A stretch of 64,000 nucleotides of DNA from Pseudoalteromonas sp. NBT06-2 (GCF_002276045.1 NZ_NQMR01000014.1:38327-102326), one strand, 5' to 3'; shown: positions 1-10,056, numbered from the stretch's first letter. Numbers and translations: made by a program. The notes: generated by a model from the letters alone, not told the origin.

Positions 1-99
1 CGCTTTAGCACGTTGTAAAACATTATTAGATGAAAGCCCTTCTTGTTTATTTAATAACAAGACACCATTAATAGGGCGACCTTTAGACCTTCTTGCCAT
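1..99 (-). CDS. truB: tRNA pseudouridine(55) synthase, N-terminal fragment
   Basis: The first 33 codons of TruB, which makes pseudouridine 55 in the T-loop of tRNAs. The start ATG is at 99 and the gene runs off the window edge. The visible residues begin MARRSKGRPINGVLLLNK, the family's conserved opening including the GVLLL strand. It lies 18 bases downstream of rbfA on the same strand, the usual infB-rbfA-truB order. The catalytic Asp lies beyond the edge and cannot be checked. Confidence 0.9.
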   Translation of the reverse strand, partial: MARRSKGRPINGVLLLNKQEGLSSNNVLQRAKA

Positions 100-117
100 C
101 TTTTAAAACCTATTACT

Positions 118-549
118 TTAAATTTTTGAATTATCTTCGTCGTTATCAGCGATATCTTCATTGCTATCTATGATATCTTCACCACGTCTTTCATTATCTG
201 TACGAACTGCAGTTTCAACTAGGTTAGAAATACGCATACCATCCATTAATGATGTATCTAATACAAATTTAAGGTCTGGCATGATACGCGCGCGTATACG
301 TTTACCTAAAAGAGAACGGATATAACCCGTTGCATCATTTAATATTGCTACACTATTTTTACCACTATTTTCATCTTTTTGATCTAAGACAGTTATAAAG
401 ATTCTTGCGTAAGATAAATCACGAGATACTTCAACAGCTGAAACCGTTACAAAACCTAAACGTGGATCTTTTATTTCTCTTTGTAAAATCTGTGCTATTT
501 CTTTTTGAATAGACTGACTTACGCGATCTGTACGAGAAAACTCTCTCAT
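118..549 (-). CDS. rbfA: 30S ribosome-binding factor A
   Basis: 143-residue RbfA, a KH-fold factor that binds immature 30S subunits and helps 16S rRNA 5'-end maturation, important in the cold. Family features visible are the opening [20 protein letters not shown], the strand segment [18 protein letters not shown], and the later [19 protein letters not shown]. An acidic, low-complexity tail of about 25 residues ([23 protein letters not shown]) follows the KH core, as in many gammaproteobacterial RbfA proteins. It sits between infB and truB, so it is probably co-transcribed with them. Confidence 0.96.
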   Translation of the reverse strand: MREFSRTDRVSQSIQKEIAQILQREIKDPRLGFVTVSAVEVSRDLSYARIFITVLDQKDENSGKNSVAILNDATGYIRSLLGKRIRARIMPDLKFVLDTSLMDGMRISNLVETAVRTDNERRGEDIIDSNEDIADNDEDNSKI

Positions 550-619
550 TTTATCACTCTTTAATTTACATAAACTTTAGTTAATTTAAAGTTTAAAAAT
601 TTTAAAATTCTTAAAATAC

Positions 620-643
620 GAATGGGGGCTAAAGCCCCCATTC
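620..643 (-). terminator. Hairpin between infB and rbfA
   Basis: A near-perfect inverted repeat (AATGGGGGCT / AGCCCCCATT, two-base loop) in the 117-base gap between infB and rbfA. On the minus strand no tight U-run follows, only AT-rich sequence. It may be a weak attenuator or an RNA processing or stability element rather than a true terminator, since rbfA and truB still depend on this operon. Confidence 0.5.
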
Positions 644-666
644 ATTCATTTTGAAATTACTAAAAA

Positions 667-3357
667 TTATAGTGAGCGTTGAACTTCAACAATTTCAAAT
701 ACTTCAATTTGATCGCCAACTTTAACATCGTTGTAGTTCTTAACACCGATACCACATTCCATACCGTTTCGAACTTCTTGAACATCATCTTTAAAGCGAC
801 GTAGTGACTCAAGTTCACCTTCGTATATAACAATATTATCACGTAAAACGCGAATTGGGCTACTACGTTTAATTGTACCTTCAGTAACCATACAACCTGC
901 GATGGCACCAATCTTAGGAGACTTAAATACATCACGAACTTCAGCAAGACCAATGATCTCTTGCTTAAATTCCGGTGCTAACATACCAGACATTGCTTGT
1001 TTAACTTCTTCAATCAATGCGTAGATAACACTGTAGTAACGTAAATCTAAGTTCTCTGTTTCAATTACTTTACGAGCTGAAGCATCAGCACGTACATTGA
1101 AACCAACTACGATTGCATTTGAAGCAGCAGCAAGTGTTGCATCAGTTTCAGTGATACCACCGACACCAGTACCAACAATTTTAACTTTAACTTCATCGGT
1201 TGAAAGTCTCAATAATGAATCAGTAATTGCTTCAATTGAACCTTGTACATCAGCTTTAAGTACAACATTAACTTCAGAAACATCACCTGAAGTCATATTT
1301 GCAAACATATTTTCAAGCTTCGCTTTTTGTTGACGAGCAAGTTTAACATCACGGAATTTACCTTGACGATAAAGTGCAACTTCACGCGCTTTCTTCTCAT
1401 CTTTAACAACAGTCGCTTCATCACCTGCAGCTGGAATACCTGATAAACCTAAGATTTCAACTGGAATTGCAGGACCTGCAGAAGTTATATCTTTACCATT
1501 TTCATCACGCATAGCTCTTACACGGCCATATTCTTGACCACATAAAACAATATCGCCTTTATTCAAAGTACCTTCTTGAATAAGTACAGATGCAACTGGA
1601 CCACGACCTTTATCTAGACGAGATTCAATAACAACACCAGCAGCCATACCTTCCTTCGATGCTGTAAGTTCTAACACTTCAGATTGTAATAATATTTGCT
1701 CTAGTAAAGAATCAACATTCTCACCTGTTTTAGCTGAAATGTGAACAAATGGTACATCACCACCCCATTCTTCAGGTATAACATCATGTTGAGAAAGTTC
1801 GTTCTTAACGCGATCTGGATCTGCGCCTTCTTTATCTATCTTATTAACAGCAATGATAAGTGGTACTTCAGCAGCTTTAGCATGCTGAACAGCTTCAACG
1901 GTTTGCGGCATAACACCATCATCAGCTGCAACGACTAATACTACGATATCTGTTGCTTTTGCACCACGAGCACGCATTGATGTGAATGCCGCGTGACCTG
2001 GAGTATCTAAGAACGTAATCATACCGTTTTCAGTATCTACATGATATGCACCGATATGCTGCGTAATACCACCAGCTTCGCCGTCAGCTACTTTAGCTTT
2101 ACGGATGTAATCAAGTGTTGAAGTTTTACCATGATCAACGTGCCCCATTACGGTAACAACAGGCGCACGAGATTCTTTATGACCTGCTTCGCCACGATCT
2201 GAAAGAACATGCGTTTCTAATTCATTTTCTTTAACGAGAACAACTTTAAAGCCCATTTCTTCTGCAACAAGTTGTGCAGTTTCTTGGTCGATGATTTGGT
2301 TAATTGTAACCATATCACCCATTTTCATCATCGCTTTTACAACTTCAACACCTTTAACTGACATTCTGTCAGCTAAATCAGCAACACTGATAGTTTCGCT
2401 GATACGAACATCTTTTGTTTTAACTTCACCAGTTGGTTTTGTAAAACCATGTTGTAATGAAGTTGGCGCTTTAAGTTTAGCTTTACCACGACCTTTACCA
2501 CGTAAAGTAGTTTGAGCAGCAGGCTTTTTCTTCTTGCGACGACGATCACTTTTAGCTTCTTTAGCTTCAGTTTCATCTTCTGCAGCACGCGCAGCAGTTG
2601 AAGTGGTTACGTGTAAATCAGCTGTTGCTTCAGCTTTTTTACGCGCTTCTTCTTCAGCTTTCCAACGCGCTGCATTTTCTTCAGCAAGTTTACGCGCAGC
2701 TTCAGAAAGCTTAGCGCCTTCTTCTTCAGCTTTTTTACGTGCAGTTTCATCAGCAATGTTTTGAATACGCTGTGCTTCTTGGCGCTCTTTTGCAATTCGT
2801 TGCGCCTCTTCTTTACTTACAACCTTTTTAGGTTGTGCAGCAGCTTTACGCGCAGCTAATGCTTTTTCTTTCGCTTCTTGCTTCGCTTTAACTTCCGCTT
2901 CATGCTTTAATTTTGCAGCCGCTTCAGGGTTCGCTTTTTGCTTAGCTGCTAATTCTGCATTTTGCTCAGCTTTTACTGCAGCTTCTTTTTCAACAGCACG
3001 TTCAGCCAAGCGCTTTTGTAATGCTTCTGCATCTTTACGGGCTTGCTCTTGCTGTTGTTCTTGTACTGCGCTTTTTTTAGCGTAAGTACGTTTTTTACGA
3101 ACTTCAACTTGAACTGATTTTTTACCTTTAACGTTTAAAGTACTTTTACTTTTTCGTTGTAATGTCATTTTAGCCGGTTCAGTTGTACCTGTACCACCGT
3201 GCTGCTTGCTTAAGTGATCTAGCAAAGTTGTTTTTTCAACATCGGATACACTATCTATATCCGATTTTTTAATACCTGCTTGTGCTAACTGTTTAACCAA
3301 TTTATCAACAGTTGTGCCTATATCACTGGCTAGCTTTTTTACGCTTACATCTGCCAT
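667..3357 (-). CDS. infB: Translation initiation factor IF-2
   Basis: 896-residue IF-2, the GTPase that brings initiator tRNA to the 30S subunit and promotes 70S joining. Domain order: an N-terminal IF2_N helical domain (about 1-50), a long charged Lys/Glu/Ala coiled region (about 75-275), a second IF2_N-like segment near 320-370, then the G domain with GHVDHGKTS (G1), DTPGHAAF (G3) and NKID (G4), and the beta-barrel and C domains. Length matches the E. coli protein (890). The charged region probably contains internal starts giving shorter isoforms as in E. coli; this is inference. Start ATG at 3357 lies 24 bases after nusA. Overlapping reading frames in the low-complexity region are shadows. 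Confidence 0.98.
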   Translation of the reverse strand: MADVSVKKLASDIGTTVDKLVKQLAQAGIKKSDIDSVSDVEKTTLLDHLSKQHGGTGTTEPAKMTLQRKSKSTLNVKGKKSVQVEVRKKRTYAKKSAVQEQQQEQARKDAEALQKRLAERAVEKEAAVKAEQNAELAAKQKANPEAAAKLKHEAEVKAKQEAKEKALAARKAAAQPKKVVSKEEAQRIAKERQEAQRIQNIADETARKKAEEEGAKLSEAARKLAEENAARWKAEEEARKKAEATADLHVTTSTAARAAEDETEAKEAKSDRRRKKKKPAAQTTLRGKGRGKAKLKAPTSLQHGFTKPTGEVKTKDVRISETISVADLADRMSVKGVEVVKAMMKMGDMVTINQIIDQETAQLVAEEMGFKVVLVKENELETHVLSDRGEAGHKESRAPVVTVMGHVDHGKTSTLDYIRKAKVADGEAGGITQHIGAYHVDTENGMITFLDTPGHAAFTSMRARGAKATDIVVLVVAADDGVMPQTVEAVQHAKAAEVPLIIAVNKIDKEGADPDRVKNELSQHDVIPEEWGGDVPFVHISAKTGENVDSLLEQILLQSEVLELTASKEGMAAGVVIESRLDKGRGPVASVLIQEGTLNKGDIVLCGQEYGRVRAMRDENGKDITSAGPAIPVEILGLSGIPAAGDEATVVKDEKKAREVALYRQGKFRDVKLARQQKAKLENMFANMTSGDVSEVNVVLKADVQGSIEAITDSLLRLSTDEVKVKIVGTGVGGITETDATLAAASNAIVVGFNVRADASARKVIETENLDLRYYSVIYALIEEVKQAMSGMLAPEFKQEIIGLAEVRDVFKSPKIGAIAGCMVTEGTIKRSSPIRVLRDNIVIYEGELESLRRFKDDVQEVRNGMECGIGVKNYNDVKVGDQIEVFEIVEVQRSL

Positions 3358-3381
3358 CTACTTGTTATCTCCGTCAATAAA

Positions 3382-4884
3382 TTATTCGTTAGCGAACCAG
3401 CATATATTACGAGCAGCCATTATTAGCTTGCCAGCTTCTTCATCAGGAAGCTCCGTAATCTCTACTAATTCATCAATACCTTGTTCTGCCAAGTCTTCTA
3501 AAGTGATTACACCTTTACTCGCCATAACAAATGCTAAATGTTTTTCTAAGCCCTCAAGGGCTAATAAATCTTCAGCTGGATGTGCATCTTCTAATGTTTC
3601 TTCAGATGCTAATGCTTTTGTGGTAATTGCTGCTTTTGCACGATTACGCAGCTCTTCAACTGTTTCTTCGTCTAAATCACCAATTTCCATAAATTCTGCT
3701 ACTGGGATATAAGCAACTTCTTCTAAAGAAGAAAAACCCTCTTCTATTAGTAAAGTTGCAAAGTCCTCGTCTAAATCTAAGTTTTCCGTAAATAACGTCA
3801 TTAACTTATCTGATTCAGCTTGATTCTTTTCAGCCATATCATCTACAGTCATTACATTTAGTTCCCAACCCGTAAGTTGCGTTGCTAAACGAATGTTCTG
3901 ACCGTTACGACCGATAGCTTGTGCTAAGTTATCTGATTCAACCGCGATATCCATAGAATGAGTATCTTCATCCATAACGATTGAAGCGACTTCTGCTGGC
4001 GCCATTGCATTAATAACAAATTGAGCTGGATTATCATCATATAAAACGATATCAATACGTTCGCCACCAAGTTCTGTCGAAACAGCTTGAACACGAGCAC
4101 CACGCATACCAACACACGCACCAACTGGGTCAATACGTTTATCATTTGACTTAACAGCTATTTTTGCACGAGAGCCTGGATCACGAGCTCCTGCTTTAAT
4201 ATCAATTGTTTCTTCGCCAACTTCTGGCACCTCAATGCGGAATAATTCAATCAACATTTCAGGTTTTGAACGTGTCACAAATAATTGCGCACCACGTGCT
4301 TCAGGTTTTACATCGTAAAGTAAACCACGAACACGATCTCCTGGGCGAAAGTTTTCACGCGGTAACATGTCATCACGGTATATTACTGCTTCAGCATTAT
4401 TACCTAAATCTAGCATAACAGCTTCACGTGTTGCTTTTTTAACAACACCAGTTACCATTTCTCCGACTTGATCTTGATATGCTTCAACAACTAAAGCGCG
4501 CTCAGCTTCACGTACTTTTTGTACTATGACTTGCTTAGCAGTTTGCGTTGTTACACGATCAAATTTGATTGAATCTATTTGATCTTCAATAAATTCACCC
4601 AATTTTATCTCTGGCTCTTCATATTGAGCGGCTTCAAAAGTTATTTCTTTAAATGGGTTCTCTAAACAACCTGTTTCTGGATTTGATTCAACAACCATCC
4701 AACGACGAAATGTATCGTATTCACCGGTTTTACGGTCAATTGATACTCTTACATCAATGTCACCTTCGTGCTTTTTCTTTGTTGCAGTTGCTAGAGCGAT
4801 TTCTAAAGCTTCAAAAATCTTCTCTTTTGGAACTGCTTTTTCATTGGAAACGGCTTCCGCTACCAATAATATCTCTTTTGCCAT
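3382..4884 (-). CDS. nusA: Transcription termination/antitermination factor NusA
   Basis: 500-residue NusA, an RNA polymerase-associated factor controlling pausing, termination and antitermination. Domains in order: N-terminal RNAP-binding domain (about 1-130), S1 domain (about 135-200, [21 protein letters not shown]), two KH domains (about 230-345, including [21 protein letters not shown]), and two C-terminal acidic AR repeats (about 365-495) typical of gammaproteobacteria. It is flanked by rimP and infB in the conserved operon. In E. coli NusA represses this operon; the same is likely here but not shown by the sequence. Confidence 0.98.
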   Translation of the reverse strand: MAKEILLVAEAVSNEKAVPKEKIFEALEIALATATKKKHEGDIDVRVSIDRKTGEYDTFRRWMVVESNPETGCLENPFKEITFEAAQYEEPEIKLGEFIEDQIDSIKFDRVTTQTAKQVIVQKVREAERALVVEAYQDQVGEMVTGVVKKATREAVMLDLGNNAEAVIYRDDMLPRENFRPGDRVRGLLYDVKPEARGAQLFVTRSKPEMLIELFRIEVPEVGEETIDIKAGARDPGSRAKIAVKSNDKRIDPVGACVGMRGARVQAVSTELGGERIDIVLYDDNPAQFVINAMAPAEVASIVMDEDTHSMDIAVESDNLAQAIGRNGQNIRLATQLTGWELNVMTVDDMAEKNQAESDKLMTLFTENLDLDEDFATLLIEEGFSSLEEVAYIPVAEFMEIGDLDEETVEELRNRAKAAITTKALASEETLEDAHPAEDLLALEGLEKHLAFVMASKGVITLEDLAEQGIDELVEITELPDEEAGKLIMAARNICWFANE

Positions 4885-4935
4885 TTTATATGCCTCGCTG
4901 CTTTAATTCCTTTATGCTTAATAAAAATTTAGCAG

Positions 4936-5400
4936 TTAAAATTTAGCAATTATATTTGCTTTTTCGACGTTACCTAGCATGATCATGAAATCAGAACCAT
5001 CTATAGATAAATTCAACATATCGCCTTCTACCGATATCAAATCGCCCTTAAAATTACGACGACCATCTTGAGGAAGCTTTGTTCTTAACCTAACTTCTTC
5101 ACCCAGTGCTTTTTTATAATGTTCAAGCTTGAACAAAGGACGATCTATACCAGGAGAAGATACTTCCAAATTGTATTCATTTGTTATTGGATCTTCGACA
5201 TCTAAAATTGCGCTTATTTGACGACTTACATCAGCACAATTATCAACCGTAATTCCCTCAGCATTTTGTAAATTTTCAATATATACTCGCAAAGTAGAAT
5301 GCTGGCCAGCTCGAACAAACTCTAGGCCAAGTAATTCAAAACCTAATGCTTCAACGGCAGGTTCTAACATAGCTGTTAAATCTTGCTCTAGCTTAGTCAC
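4936..5400 (-). CDS. rimP: Ribosome maturation factor RimP
   Basis: RimP, needed for 30S maturation. The frame is open to an ATG at 5442, but I choose the GTG at 5400. It gives 154 residues beginning (V/M)TKLEQDLTAMLEP, which matches the family start, and a strong GGAGG lies five bases before it. The upstream extension would also cross a terminator-like hairpin. Conserved landmarks are ALGFELLGLEFVR, DVEDPITNEYNLEVSSPGIDRPLF and the C-terminal Sm-like barrel. First gene of the rimP-nusA-infB-rbfA-truB operon. Confidence 0.95.
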   Translation of the reverse strand: MTKLEQDLTAMLEPAVEALGFELLGLEFVRAGQHSTLRVYIENLQNAEGITVDNCADVSRQISAILDVEDPITNEYNLEVSSPGIDRPLFKLEHYKKALGEEVRLRTKLPQDGRRNFKGDLISVEGDMLNLSIDGSDFMIMLGNVEKANIIAKF

Positions 5401-5417
5401 AAAAATCCTCCATACAG

Positions 5418-5440
5418 ACAAAAAAGGGCTAAGTGCCCAC
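5418..5440 (-). terminator. Terminator or attenuator just before rimP
   Basis: On the minus strand GTGGGC, loop ACTTA, GCCC is followed by a run of six T, about 20 bases before the rimP GTG. It has the form of an intrinsic terminator in the 5' leader. In E. coli the metY-rimP-nusA leader also carries terminators that are partly read through. Here it probably sets the level of read-through into the nusA operon. Confidence 0.65.
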
Positions 5441-5499
5441 AATAACCAATTACATTAAATAATTGTTTTCACTTATTTAATAAAACTGATATTTATAAT

Positions 5500-5546
5500 G
5501 CTTCAGAAACAACAACGCCCCTCTCTAAGGGGCGCACACCTGAAGC
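5500..5546 (-). promoter_or_regulatory. Structured leader element upstream of rimP
   Basis: A two-tier inverted repeat: outer arms GCTTCAG (5500-5506) and CTGAAGC (5540-5546), inner arms GCCCCT (5517-5522) and AGGGGC (5528-5533). A second short inverted repeat (GCGCATT / AATGCGC) lies near 5617-5636. These sit in the roughly 350-base leader between the promoter at 5757-5785 and rimP. No known riboswitch is recognised; the folds could be terminators or processing sites of the former tRNA transcript. Confidence 0.45.
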
Positions 5547-5671
5547 ATAAAAATGTGTGCCCTCGTGGGCTTGCGTATAAACTTTAATGTTGAATTAAAA
5601 CACTAAAACGCAAAATGCGCATTACCAGAATGCGCCATAACCATCATTATCAGTGTAAACCGATAATGGCT

Positions 5672-5742
5672 TGGTTGCGGGAGCTGAAAAAATTTTAATA
5701 GCTCAATGAACAAATAAATTTAATTAAATATTCAACACCGCT
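5672..5742 (-). pseudogene. Decayed initiator tRNA-fMet gene (metY relic)
   Basis: The last 15 bases, CAGCTCCCGCAACCA, are those expected at the 3' end of a gammaproteobacterial tRNA-fMet, including the encoded CCA. Reading back about 71 bases reaches AGCGGTG, a plausible remnant of the 5' CGCGGGG, and a CAT triplet sits near the expected anticodon position. The middle is AT-rich and cannot fold as a tRNA. The position upstream of rimP is exactly where E. coli has metY. I read this as a dead metY locus. Only the 3' tail match is strong; the rest is inference. Confidence 0.6.
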
Positions 5743-5756
5743 TTATGATGGCAGGG

Positions 5757-5785
5757 ATTATAATTTCCCGCAGCTAATTTAGCAA
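5757..5785 (-). promoter_or_regulatory. Strong sigma70 promoter for the metY relic and rimP operon
   Basis: On the minus strand TTGCTA, exactly 17 bases, then TATAAT, followed by a GC-rich discriminator CCCTGCC. The predicted start point is about 8 bases before the 5' end of the tRNA-fMet relic. This architecture (consensus -10 plus GC-rich discriminator) is typical of growth-rate-controlled tRNA promoters. With the tRNA dead it would now serve the rimP-nusA-infB leader. Confidence 0.65.
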
Positions 5786-5929
5786 CCTTTGAATCGCTTA
5801 TTTTTTAAGATAAAGCTGATGACGCAAATATTTATCAATACCTTTTTAGTCAGGTAAATAAATTTAGTACTCTAATGTATTGAATAAATATATTTTTAAG
5901 CATTAGCGATTAAAAATCTATTTTATGAT

Positions 5930-6529
5930 TCAGACTGTTTTTCTACCATTAAATGCATGAGATAGTGTCATCCCATCAACTAAATCTAACTCACCGCCAA
6001 CGGGCACACCATGTGCAATTCGAGATGCTTTAACTTGATGCTTTTGGCACAATTCAGCAATAAAATGCGCGGTAGTTTCACCTTCTATAGTCGGATTTGT
6101 AGCTAGAATGACTTCATTAACGTCGCTTGAAATTAAAACTGTTTCTAATTGGTCTAAACCAATTTCTTTTGGCCCAATACCATCGAGTGGTGATAGATGC
6201 CCCATCAATACAAAATAACGACCAATGTATTGACCCGTTTGTTCAATAGCAAGAATATCTGAAGGAGATTCAACAACACATAATAAACCTGAATCAATGC
6301 GCTTTACATTTTGACATAAATCACAAATAACCTCTTCGCAGAAAGTACGACATGATTGACAGTGCCCTATCTTTTCCATGGCATTTGTTAATGATTGACC
6401 TAATTGGCTGCCACCATGTCTATCACGCTCTAATAAATGAAAAGCAATTCTTTGTGCTGATTTTGGGCCGATACCAGGAAGACATCTTAATGCATCGATT
6501 AATTGAGAAAGGCTTGCAGATAATTTCAT
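5930..6529 (-). CDS. recR: Recombination protein RecR
   Basis: 199-residue RecR, which with RecO loads RecA on SSB-coated single strands during gap repair. It shows the N-terminal helix-hairpin-helix region ([20 protein letters not shown]), a four-cysteine zinc motif ([16 protein letters not shown], about 57-72), and a Toprim domain ([16 protein letters not shown] to about 175). Length matches E. coli (201). It follows dnaX and ybaB in the conserved order, though a terminator separates it from ybaB. Confidence 0.97.
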   Translation of the reverse strand: MKLSASLSQLIDALRCLPGIGPKSAQRIAFHLLERDRHGGSQLGQSLTNAMEKIGHCQSCRTFCEEVICDLCQNVKRIDSGLLCVVESPSDILAIEQTGQYIGRYFVLMGHLSPLDGIGPKEIGLDQLETVLISSDVNEVILATNPTIEGETTAHFIAELCQKHQVKASRIAHGVPVGGELDLVDGMTLSHAFNGRKTV

Positions 6530-6562
6530 TGAATTCCATCTTAAGGCTTTAGGTTAAATTAA

Positions 6563-6601
6563 TAAAAACTCTTGTCAATTTACATTGCCAAGAGTTTTTA
6601 A
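6563..6601 (-). terminator. Terminator between ybaB and recR
   Basis: Inverted repeat AAAAACTCTTG / CAAGAGTTTTT with a roughly 16-base loop. On the minus strand the second arm runs into TTTTTATTAATTT. It lies between ybaB and recR, so it probably reduces rather than abolishes recR transcription from upstream. Confidence 0.6.
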
Positions 6602-6628
6602 GATTAAGTATTGTCTGTCAATACCAAG

Positions 6629-6955
6629 TTAAAACGGCATTTTCATACCCGGTGGCATTTGCATTCCACCTGTTACTTTAGACATTCTTGATTCGCTTTC
6701 TTCTGCTACGCGACGTACAGCATCATTAGTTGCTGCAGCAACTAAATCTTCAATCATATCTTTATCATCTTCCATAAGACTTTCATCAATTTCAACACGA
6801 CGCACATTATGGTTACCAAGCATAGTCACTTTAACTAAGCCTGCGCCGGCTTCACCAACAACTTCCATTTTAGCTATTTCTTCTTGGGCTTTTTGCATAC
6901 GCTCTTGCATTTGCTGCGCTTGCTTCATCATGTTGCCCATTCCGCCTTTAAACAT
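6629..6955 (-). CDS. ybaB: Nucleoid-associated protein YbaB/EbfC
   Basis: 108-residue YbaB/EbfC family DNA-binding protein, which forms a dimer shaped like tweezers and coats DNA. It begins [20 protein letters not shown] and keeps the family's central [17 protein letters not shown] strand pair and the Gly/Met/Pro-rich tail. Located between dnaX and recR as in most gammaproteobacteria, about 90 bases after dnaX. Confidence 0.96.
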   Translation of the reverse strand: MFKGGMGNMMKQAQQMQERMQKAQEEIAKMEVVGEAGAGLVKVTMLGNHNVRRVEIDESLMEDDKDMIEDLVAAATNDAVRRVAEESESRMSKVTGGMQMPPGMKMPF

Positions 6956-7045
6956 ATTCTCTACTCTCTATTACATTTAACTAAATTTAAACTGAGCAAA
7001 AGATAAGGATTTCTTTTACTGATTACAAGCTTAAATACTTACAAT

Positions 7046-9400
7046 TTACCTCGTACGTACACTCGAATCATCCATTAGTGCATCAAAACGAGAAACAAAC
7101 TGTGTAATAACAGGATCTTGCTTTAATACTTCAGCTGCATGTTGCAACCTATCTGAATCAATCTTTTGTTGTATAAGGTAAGGTGAATTTTCAACTGTCC
7201 CTTCAAACTGTACTTGTAAATTAATCTTTTCATTTAAGACTTGAGATAAACTTGTTTGAAGTTGATCCCGTAACATCTGACTGTCTAGGTGTTGCTGCGA
7301 TAAATCTACATTTAATAAAATCTGATTATCATTTTTTTGATATATTGAGTGTAAAGCAAACTGACGAATACGCCCACCCAACTCCATTTTATTTATCACA
7401 TCAGCCCAATGATCTTTTTGATAGGCAAACTTAGTGTCACTCAAAGGGCTAATAAACCCTTCTGGTATTTCTATTACTTGCTTAACGATCTCTTCAACCT
7501 GATCTGTTTCACCAGATATTTGCACTAATAGCTCTGGTGCTAAATTTGCAGGGTCTGATTTTATCCTTTCATATATCTTTTGATTATTTATCAATACATT
7601 CGGCTTTAGCTCATCCTTTTTCCCTATATTAATTTTGCCCCTTTGGGGCTCAGTCTTTTTTATAACAGGTTCATTCTTAACTAGAGCAACTTGCTCTATA
7701 TCTGAATTACTCGGCGCTGATAACTGCCCAGCACCTGATATATTTCTATTTGCTAAAATTCGTGCAATAGCTGATTGTGCACCAGACATCATTTTTGAAA
7801 CATTAACTGACTCTTGAGCAGACTCGTTATTTGATTCTTTATTACCTGAAGGTAAAAGAGGTGCTTCAGTTGTTGTATTTTGTTGAGTGCAACTATATTG
7901 GTTTATTTGTTCATCAGCAACGTGCGTGGACTGTAGAATTTGAGCTTCATTTAGTACATCTTGTATTTGTGCATTAATGTCAGCTTCAGTTACATTATCA
8001 TTTGAATCTTGATATCTATTTTGTTGCTCCAAAGTATTATTCACAGCATGTTCGGAAGACATAACCTGAACTGTATTTTCCACTTGTCTCTGAGTATTTA
8101 TATCAATATTAGTCTCAGAAACTAGATTCTGTTTTTCCTCTTGCTTTATTGTTGAAGTGTCAGATAAATGATTTTTAGCTATAGGGGGTATCGATTTTGG
8201 AGTTATTTCAGTCGCTTTAGGTTTCTCTAGTATTTTTCGTAAATTAGCCATTTTATTACTTTGGCTACTTTTAACGTTTGAACTATCTTTGCTACTTGGA
8301 GCTGAAATTATTTGTGTGCTTGGTTCAAATGCAAGCAACCTAAGTAGCACCATTTCAAAACCTAACCTTACTTCTGGCGCCCACAATAAATCTTTTTTAC
8401 CATTAAGTAATAATTGGTAATAAACTTGAATTTGTTCTGCACTACTTTGCAGGGCTAATTCAGTAATAAACTCTTCATTAGCATCATCTAAATTAGCTGC
8501 GCTTGGTACTAATTGGGTCATTAAAATTAAATGTGTCAGCGCCAGTAAGTCATCGAGCACTCGTGCATAGTTTGGATTTTGCAATGATATTTGAGATACA
8601 ACTTTTAATAAACCTTCACCATCATTACATACAATTGCTACCAATAATTTTTGTGCCCAACTGTTATCCATCAAGCCTAACATGGTCATTATATACCTTG
8701 TTTCTAGTTGGCCATTGGTTTGCGCTATTGCTTGATCTGTTAAACTTAAAGCATCACGCATGCTGCCATCAGCTGCTTTTGCTAATAATTTAAGTGCTTC
8801 GAAATCAAAATTAAGTTGTTCTTTTTTTAATATTGTTTCTAGTTGAAGCTTTATTTCATTCTGTGTAAGCGCACTGAGATTAAATTGCAAACATCGAGAT
8901 AAAATTGTGACTGGTAATTTTTGAGGATCTGTTGTCGCAAGTAAAAATTTCACATGTTCAGGCGGCTCTTCTAAGGTTTTAAGCAAAGCATTAAAACTAT
9001 GCTTAGATAACATATGAACTTCATCTATTAGGTAGACTTTATATCGCCCTCTTGATGGTGCGTATTGTACGTTATCTAAAATTTCTCTGGTATCTTCTAC
9101 CTTTGTTCTAGAAGCTGCATCAATTTCCAGTAAATCTATATATCTGCCTTCTTCAATATCCAAACAAGTAGAACAAATACCACAAGGTTCTGCTGTAATA
9201 CCTTGTTCACAATTAAGACTTTTTGAGAATATTCGAGCTATCGTGGTTTTACCTACACCGCGTGTGCCAGTAAATAAATACGCATGATGCAACCTTTGCT
9301 GTTCAATACCATTAATTAAAGCCTGTTTAACATGGTTTTGACCCACTAACTGATGAAAATTTTGTGGTCGCCATTTACGTGCAAGAACCTGGTAGCTCAT
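7046..9400 (-). CDS. dnaX: DNA polymerase III subunits tau and gamma
   Basis: 784-residue clamp-loader ATPase subunit (tau). The AAA+ module has Walker A GTRGVGKTT (about 45), a zinc finger with CEQGITAEPCGICSTC, Walker B LIDEVHML (about 126), and the sensor segment LLATTDPQKLPVTILSRC. Domain III follows to about 365. A long low-complexity Gln/Asn/Ser linker (about 375-620) precedes the C-terminal tau-specific domain that contacts DnaB and the polymerase. A -1 frameshift signal at 7637-7661 should produce a gamma form of about 583 residues. Start ATG at 9400 follows apt by 36 bases. Confidence 0.97.
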   Translation of the reverse strand: MSYQVLARKWRPQNFHQLVGQNHVKQALINGIEQQRLHHAYLFTGTRGVGKTTIARIFSKSLNCEQGITAEPCGICSTCLDIEEGRYIDLLEIDAASRTKVEDTREILDNVQYAPSRGRYKVYLIDEVHMLSKHSFNALLKTLEEPPEHVKFLLATTDPQKLPVTILSRCLQFNLSALTQNEIKLQLETILKKEQLNFDFEALKLLAKAADGSMRDALSLTDQAIAQTNGQLETRYIMTMLGLMDNSWAQKLLVAIVCNDGEGLLKVVSQISLQNPNYARVLDDLLALTHLILMTQLVPSAANLDDANEEFITELALQSSAEQIQVYYQLLLNGKKDLLWAPEVRLGFEMVLLRLLAFEPSTQIISAPSSKDSSNVKSSQSNKMANLRKILEKPKATEITPKSIPPIAKNHLSDTSTIKQEEKQNLVSETNIDINTQRQVENTVQVMSSEHAVNNTLEQQNRYQDSNDNVTEADINAQIQDVLNEAQILQSTHVADEQINQYSCTQQNTTTEAPLLPSGNKESNNESAQESVNVSKMMSGAQSAIARILANRNISGAGQLSAPSNSDIEQVALVKNEPVIKKTEPQRGKINIGKKDELKPNVLINNQKIYERIKSDPANLAPELLVQISGETDQVEEIVKQVIEIPEGFISPLSDTKFAYQKDHWADVINKMELGGRIRQFALHSIYQKNDNQILLNVDLSQQHLDSQMLRDQLQTSLSQVLNEKINLQVQFEGTVENSPYLIQQKIDSDRLQHAAEVLKQDPVITQFVSRFDALMDDSSVRTR
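7637..7661 (-). promoter_or_regulatory. Programmed -1 ribosomal frameshift signal in dnaX
   Basis: On the minus strand, in frame, the heptamer A AAA AAG (7661-7655, Lys581-Lys582) is followed after five bases by a perfect GCCCC-AAA-GGGGC stem (7649-7637). Slipping back one base gives GAC (Asp) then TGA, so the product ends after 583 residues. E. coli dnaX uses the same heptamer, a hairpin directly after it, and a -1 stop two codons on. I see no clear upstream Shine-Dalgarno-like stimulator. Confidence 0.85.
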
Positions 9401-9436
9401 TTATTATTAATCCTTAAGATCATTTTATGGAAGTGA

Positions 9437-9982
9437 TTATTCGCCTTCAAATTCCACTAATTTTAATATATTAATTCCTAAGCTCTTCATTTTTTCTTCA
9501 CCACCTAATTCAGGTAATGATACAACAAATGCAGCGTCGGTCGCTTTACCACCTAAACGCTCAACTAATTTATAAGTCGCTTCAATTGTACCACCCGTTG
9601 CTAATAGGTCATCTACTAATAATACTTTATCACCTACTTCAATTGCATCTGTATGTAGCTCTAAAATATCTTCACCATACTCTAACTGGTAAGCTTGGCT
9701 AGTCACGGCTCTTGGTAACTTTCCTGGTTTACGAACGGGCACAAATGGAATCCCTAATGCGTATGACAAAGGTGCACCAAAAATAAAACCTCGCGCTTCC
9801 GTACCTATGATCTTTGTAAAACCTCTGTTTTTATAATTATCGGCAAATAAATTAATAACAGCTTTAAAAGCGTCAGGATCAGCCATTAAAGTTGTCACAT
9901 CACGAAACATAATGCCAGGTTTTGGGTAGTTAGGAACAGTTGCTATGCTTGATTTTATTTTATTAATGATTGACTGTGTCAT
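9437..9982 (-). CDS. apt: Adenine phosphoribosyltransferase
   Basis: 181-residue Apt, which joins adenine and PRPP to form AMP in purine salvage. The PRPP-binding motif [16 protein letters not shown] (about 122-137) and the family opening [14 protein letters not shown] are clear, with the flexible-loop PRKPGKLP segment. It is the first gene of apt-dnaX-ybaB, the same order as E. coli. The ATG at 9982 is the start matching the family. Confidence 0.97.
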   Translation of the reverse strand: MTQSIINKIKSSIATVPNYPKPGIMFRDVTTLMADPDAFKAVINLFADNYKNRGFTKIIGTEARGFIFGAPLSYALGIPFVPVRKPGKLPRAVTSQAYQLEYGEDILELHTDAIEVGDKVLLVDDLLATGGTIEATYKLVERLGGKATDAAFVVSLPELGGEEKMKSLGINILKLVEFEGE

Positions 9983-10019
9983 TTTTGACTCTAGAAATTT
10001 TATAACTCATTAAGCGTAT

Positions 10020-10056
10020 TATACCAAAGCCACTTCAAGATGCGAGTTTCAGATGG
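10020..10056. repeat. Solo terminus of the TATACCC miniature element
   Basis: TATACC followed by AAAGCCACTTCAAGATGCGAG matches one end of the miniature elements at 45055-45367 and 51227-51491. No second end of normal length is seen nearby, so this is a solo end or a deletion remnant. It lies about 40 bases upstream of apt and could touch its promoter. Confidence 0.55.

Noticed and set aside
2291..2764. Open frames on the plus strand inside infB
   Set aside because: They arise from the Lys/Glu/Ala-biased codons of the IF-2 linker; no ribosome sites or family matches.
5390..5442. RimP start at ATG 5442
   Set aside because: It would cross the U-tract hairpin and add 14 non-family residues; GTG 5400 has a clear GGAGG.
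7616..7622. Second A-run (AAAAA-G) in dnaX as another frameshift site
   Set aside because: Only five A preceded by G in frame; not a slippery heptamer, and no hairpin follows.
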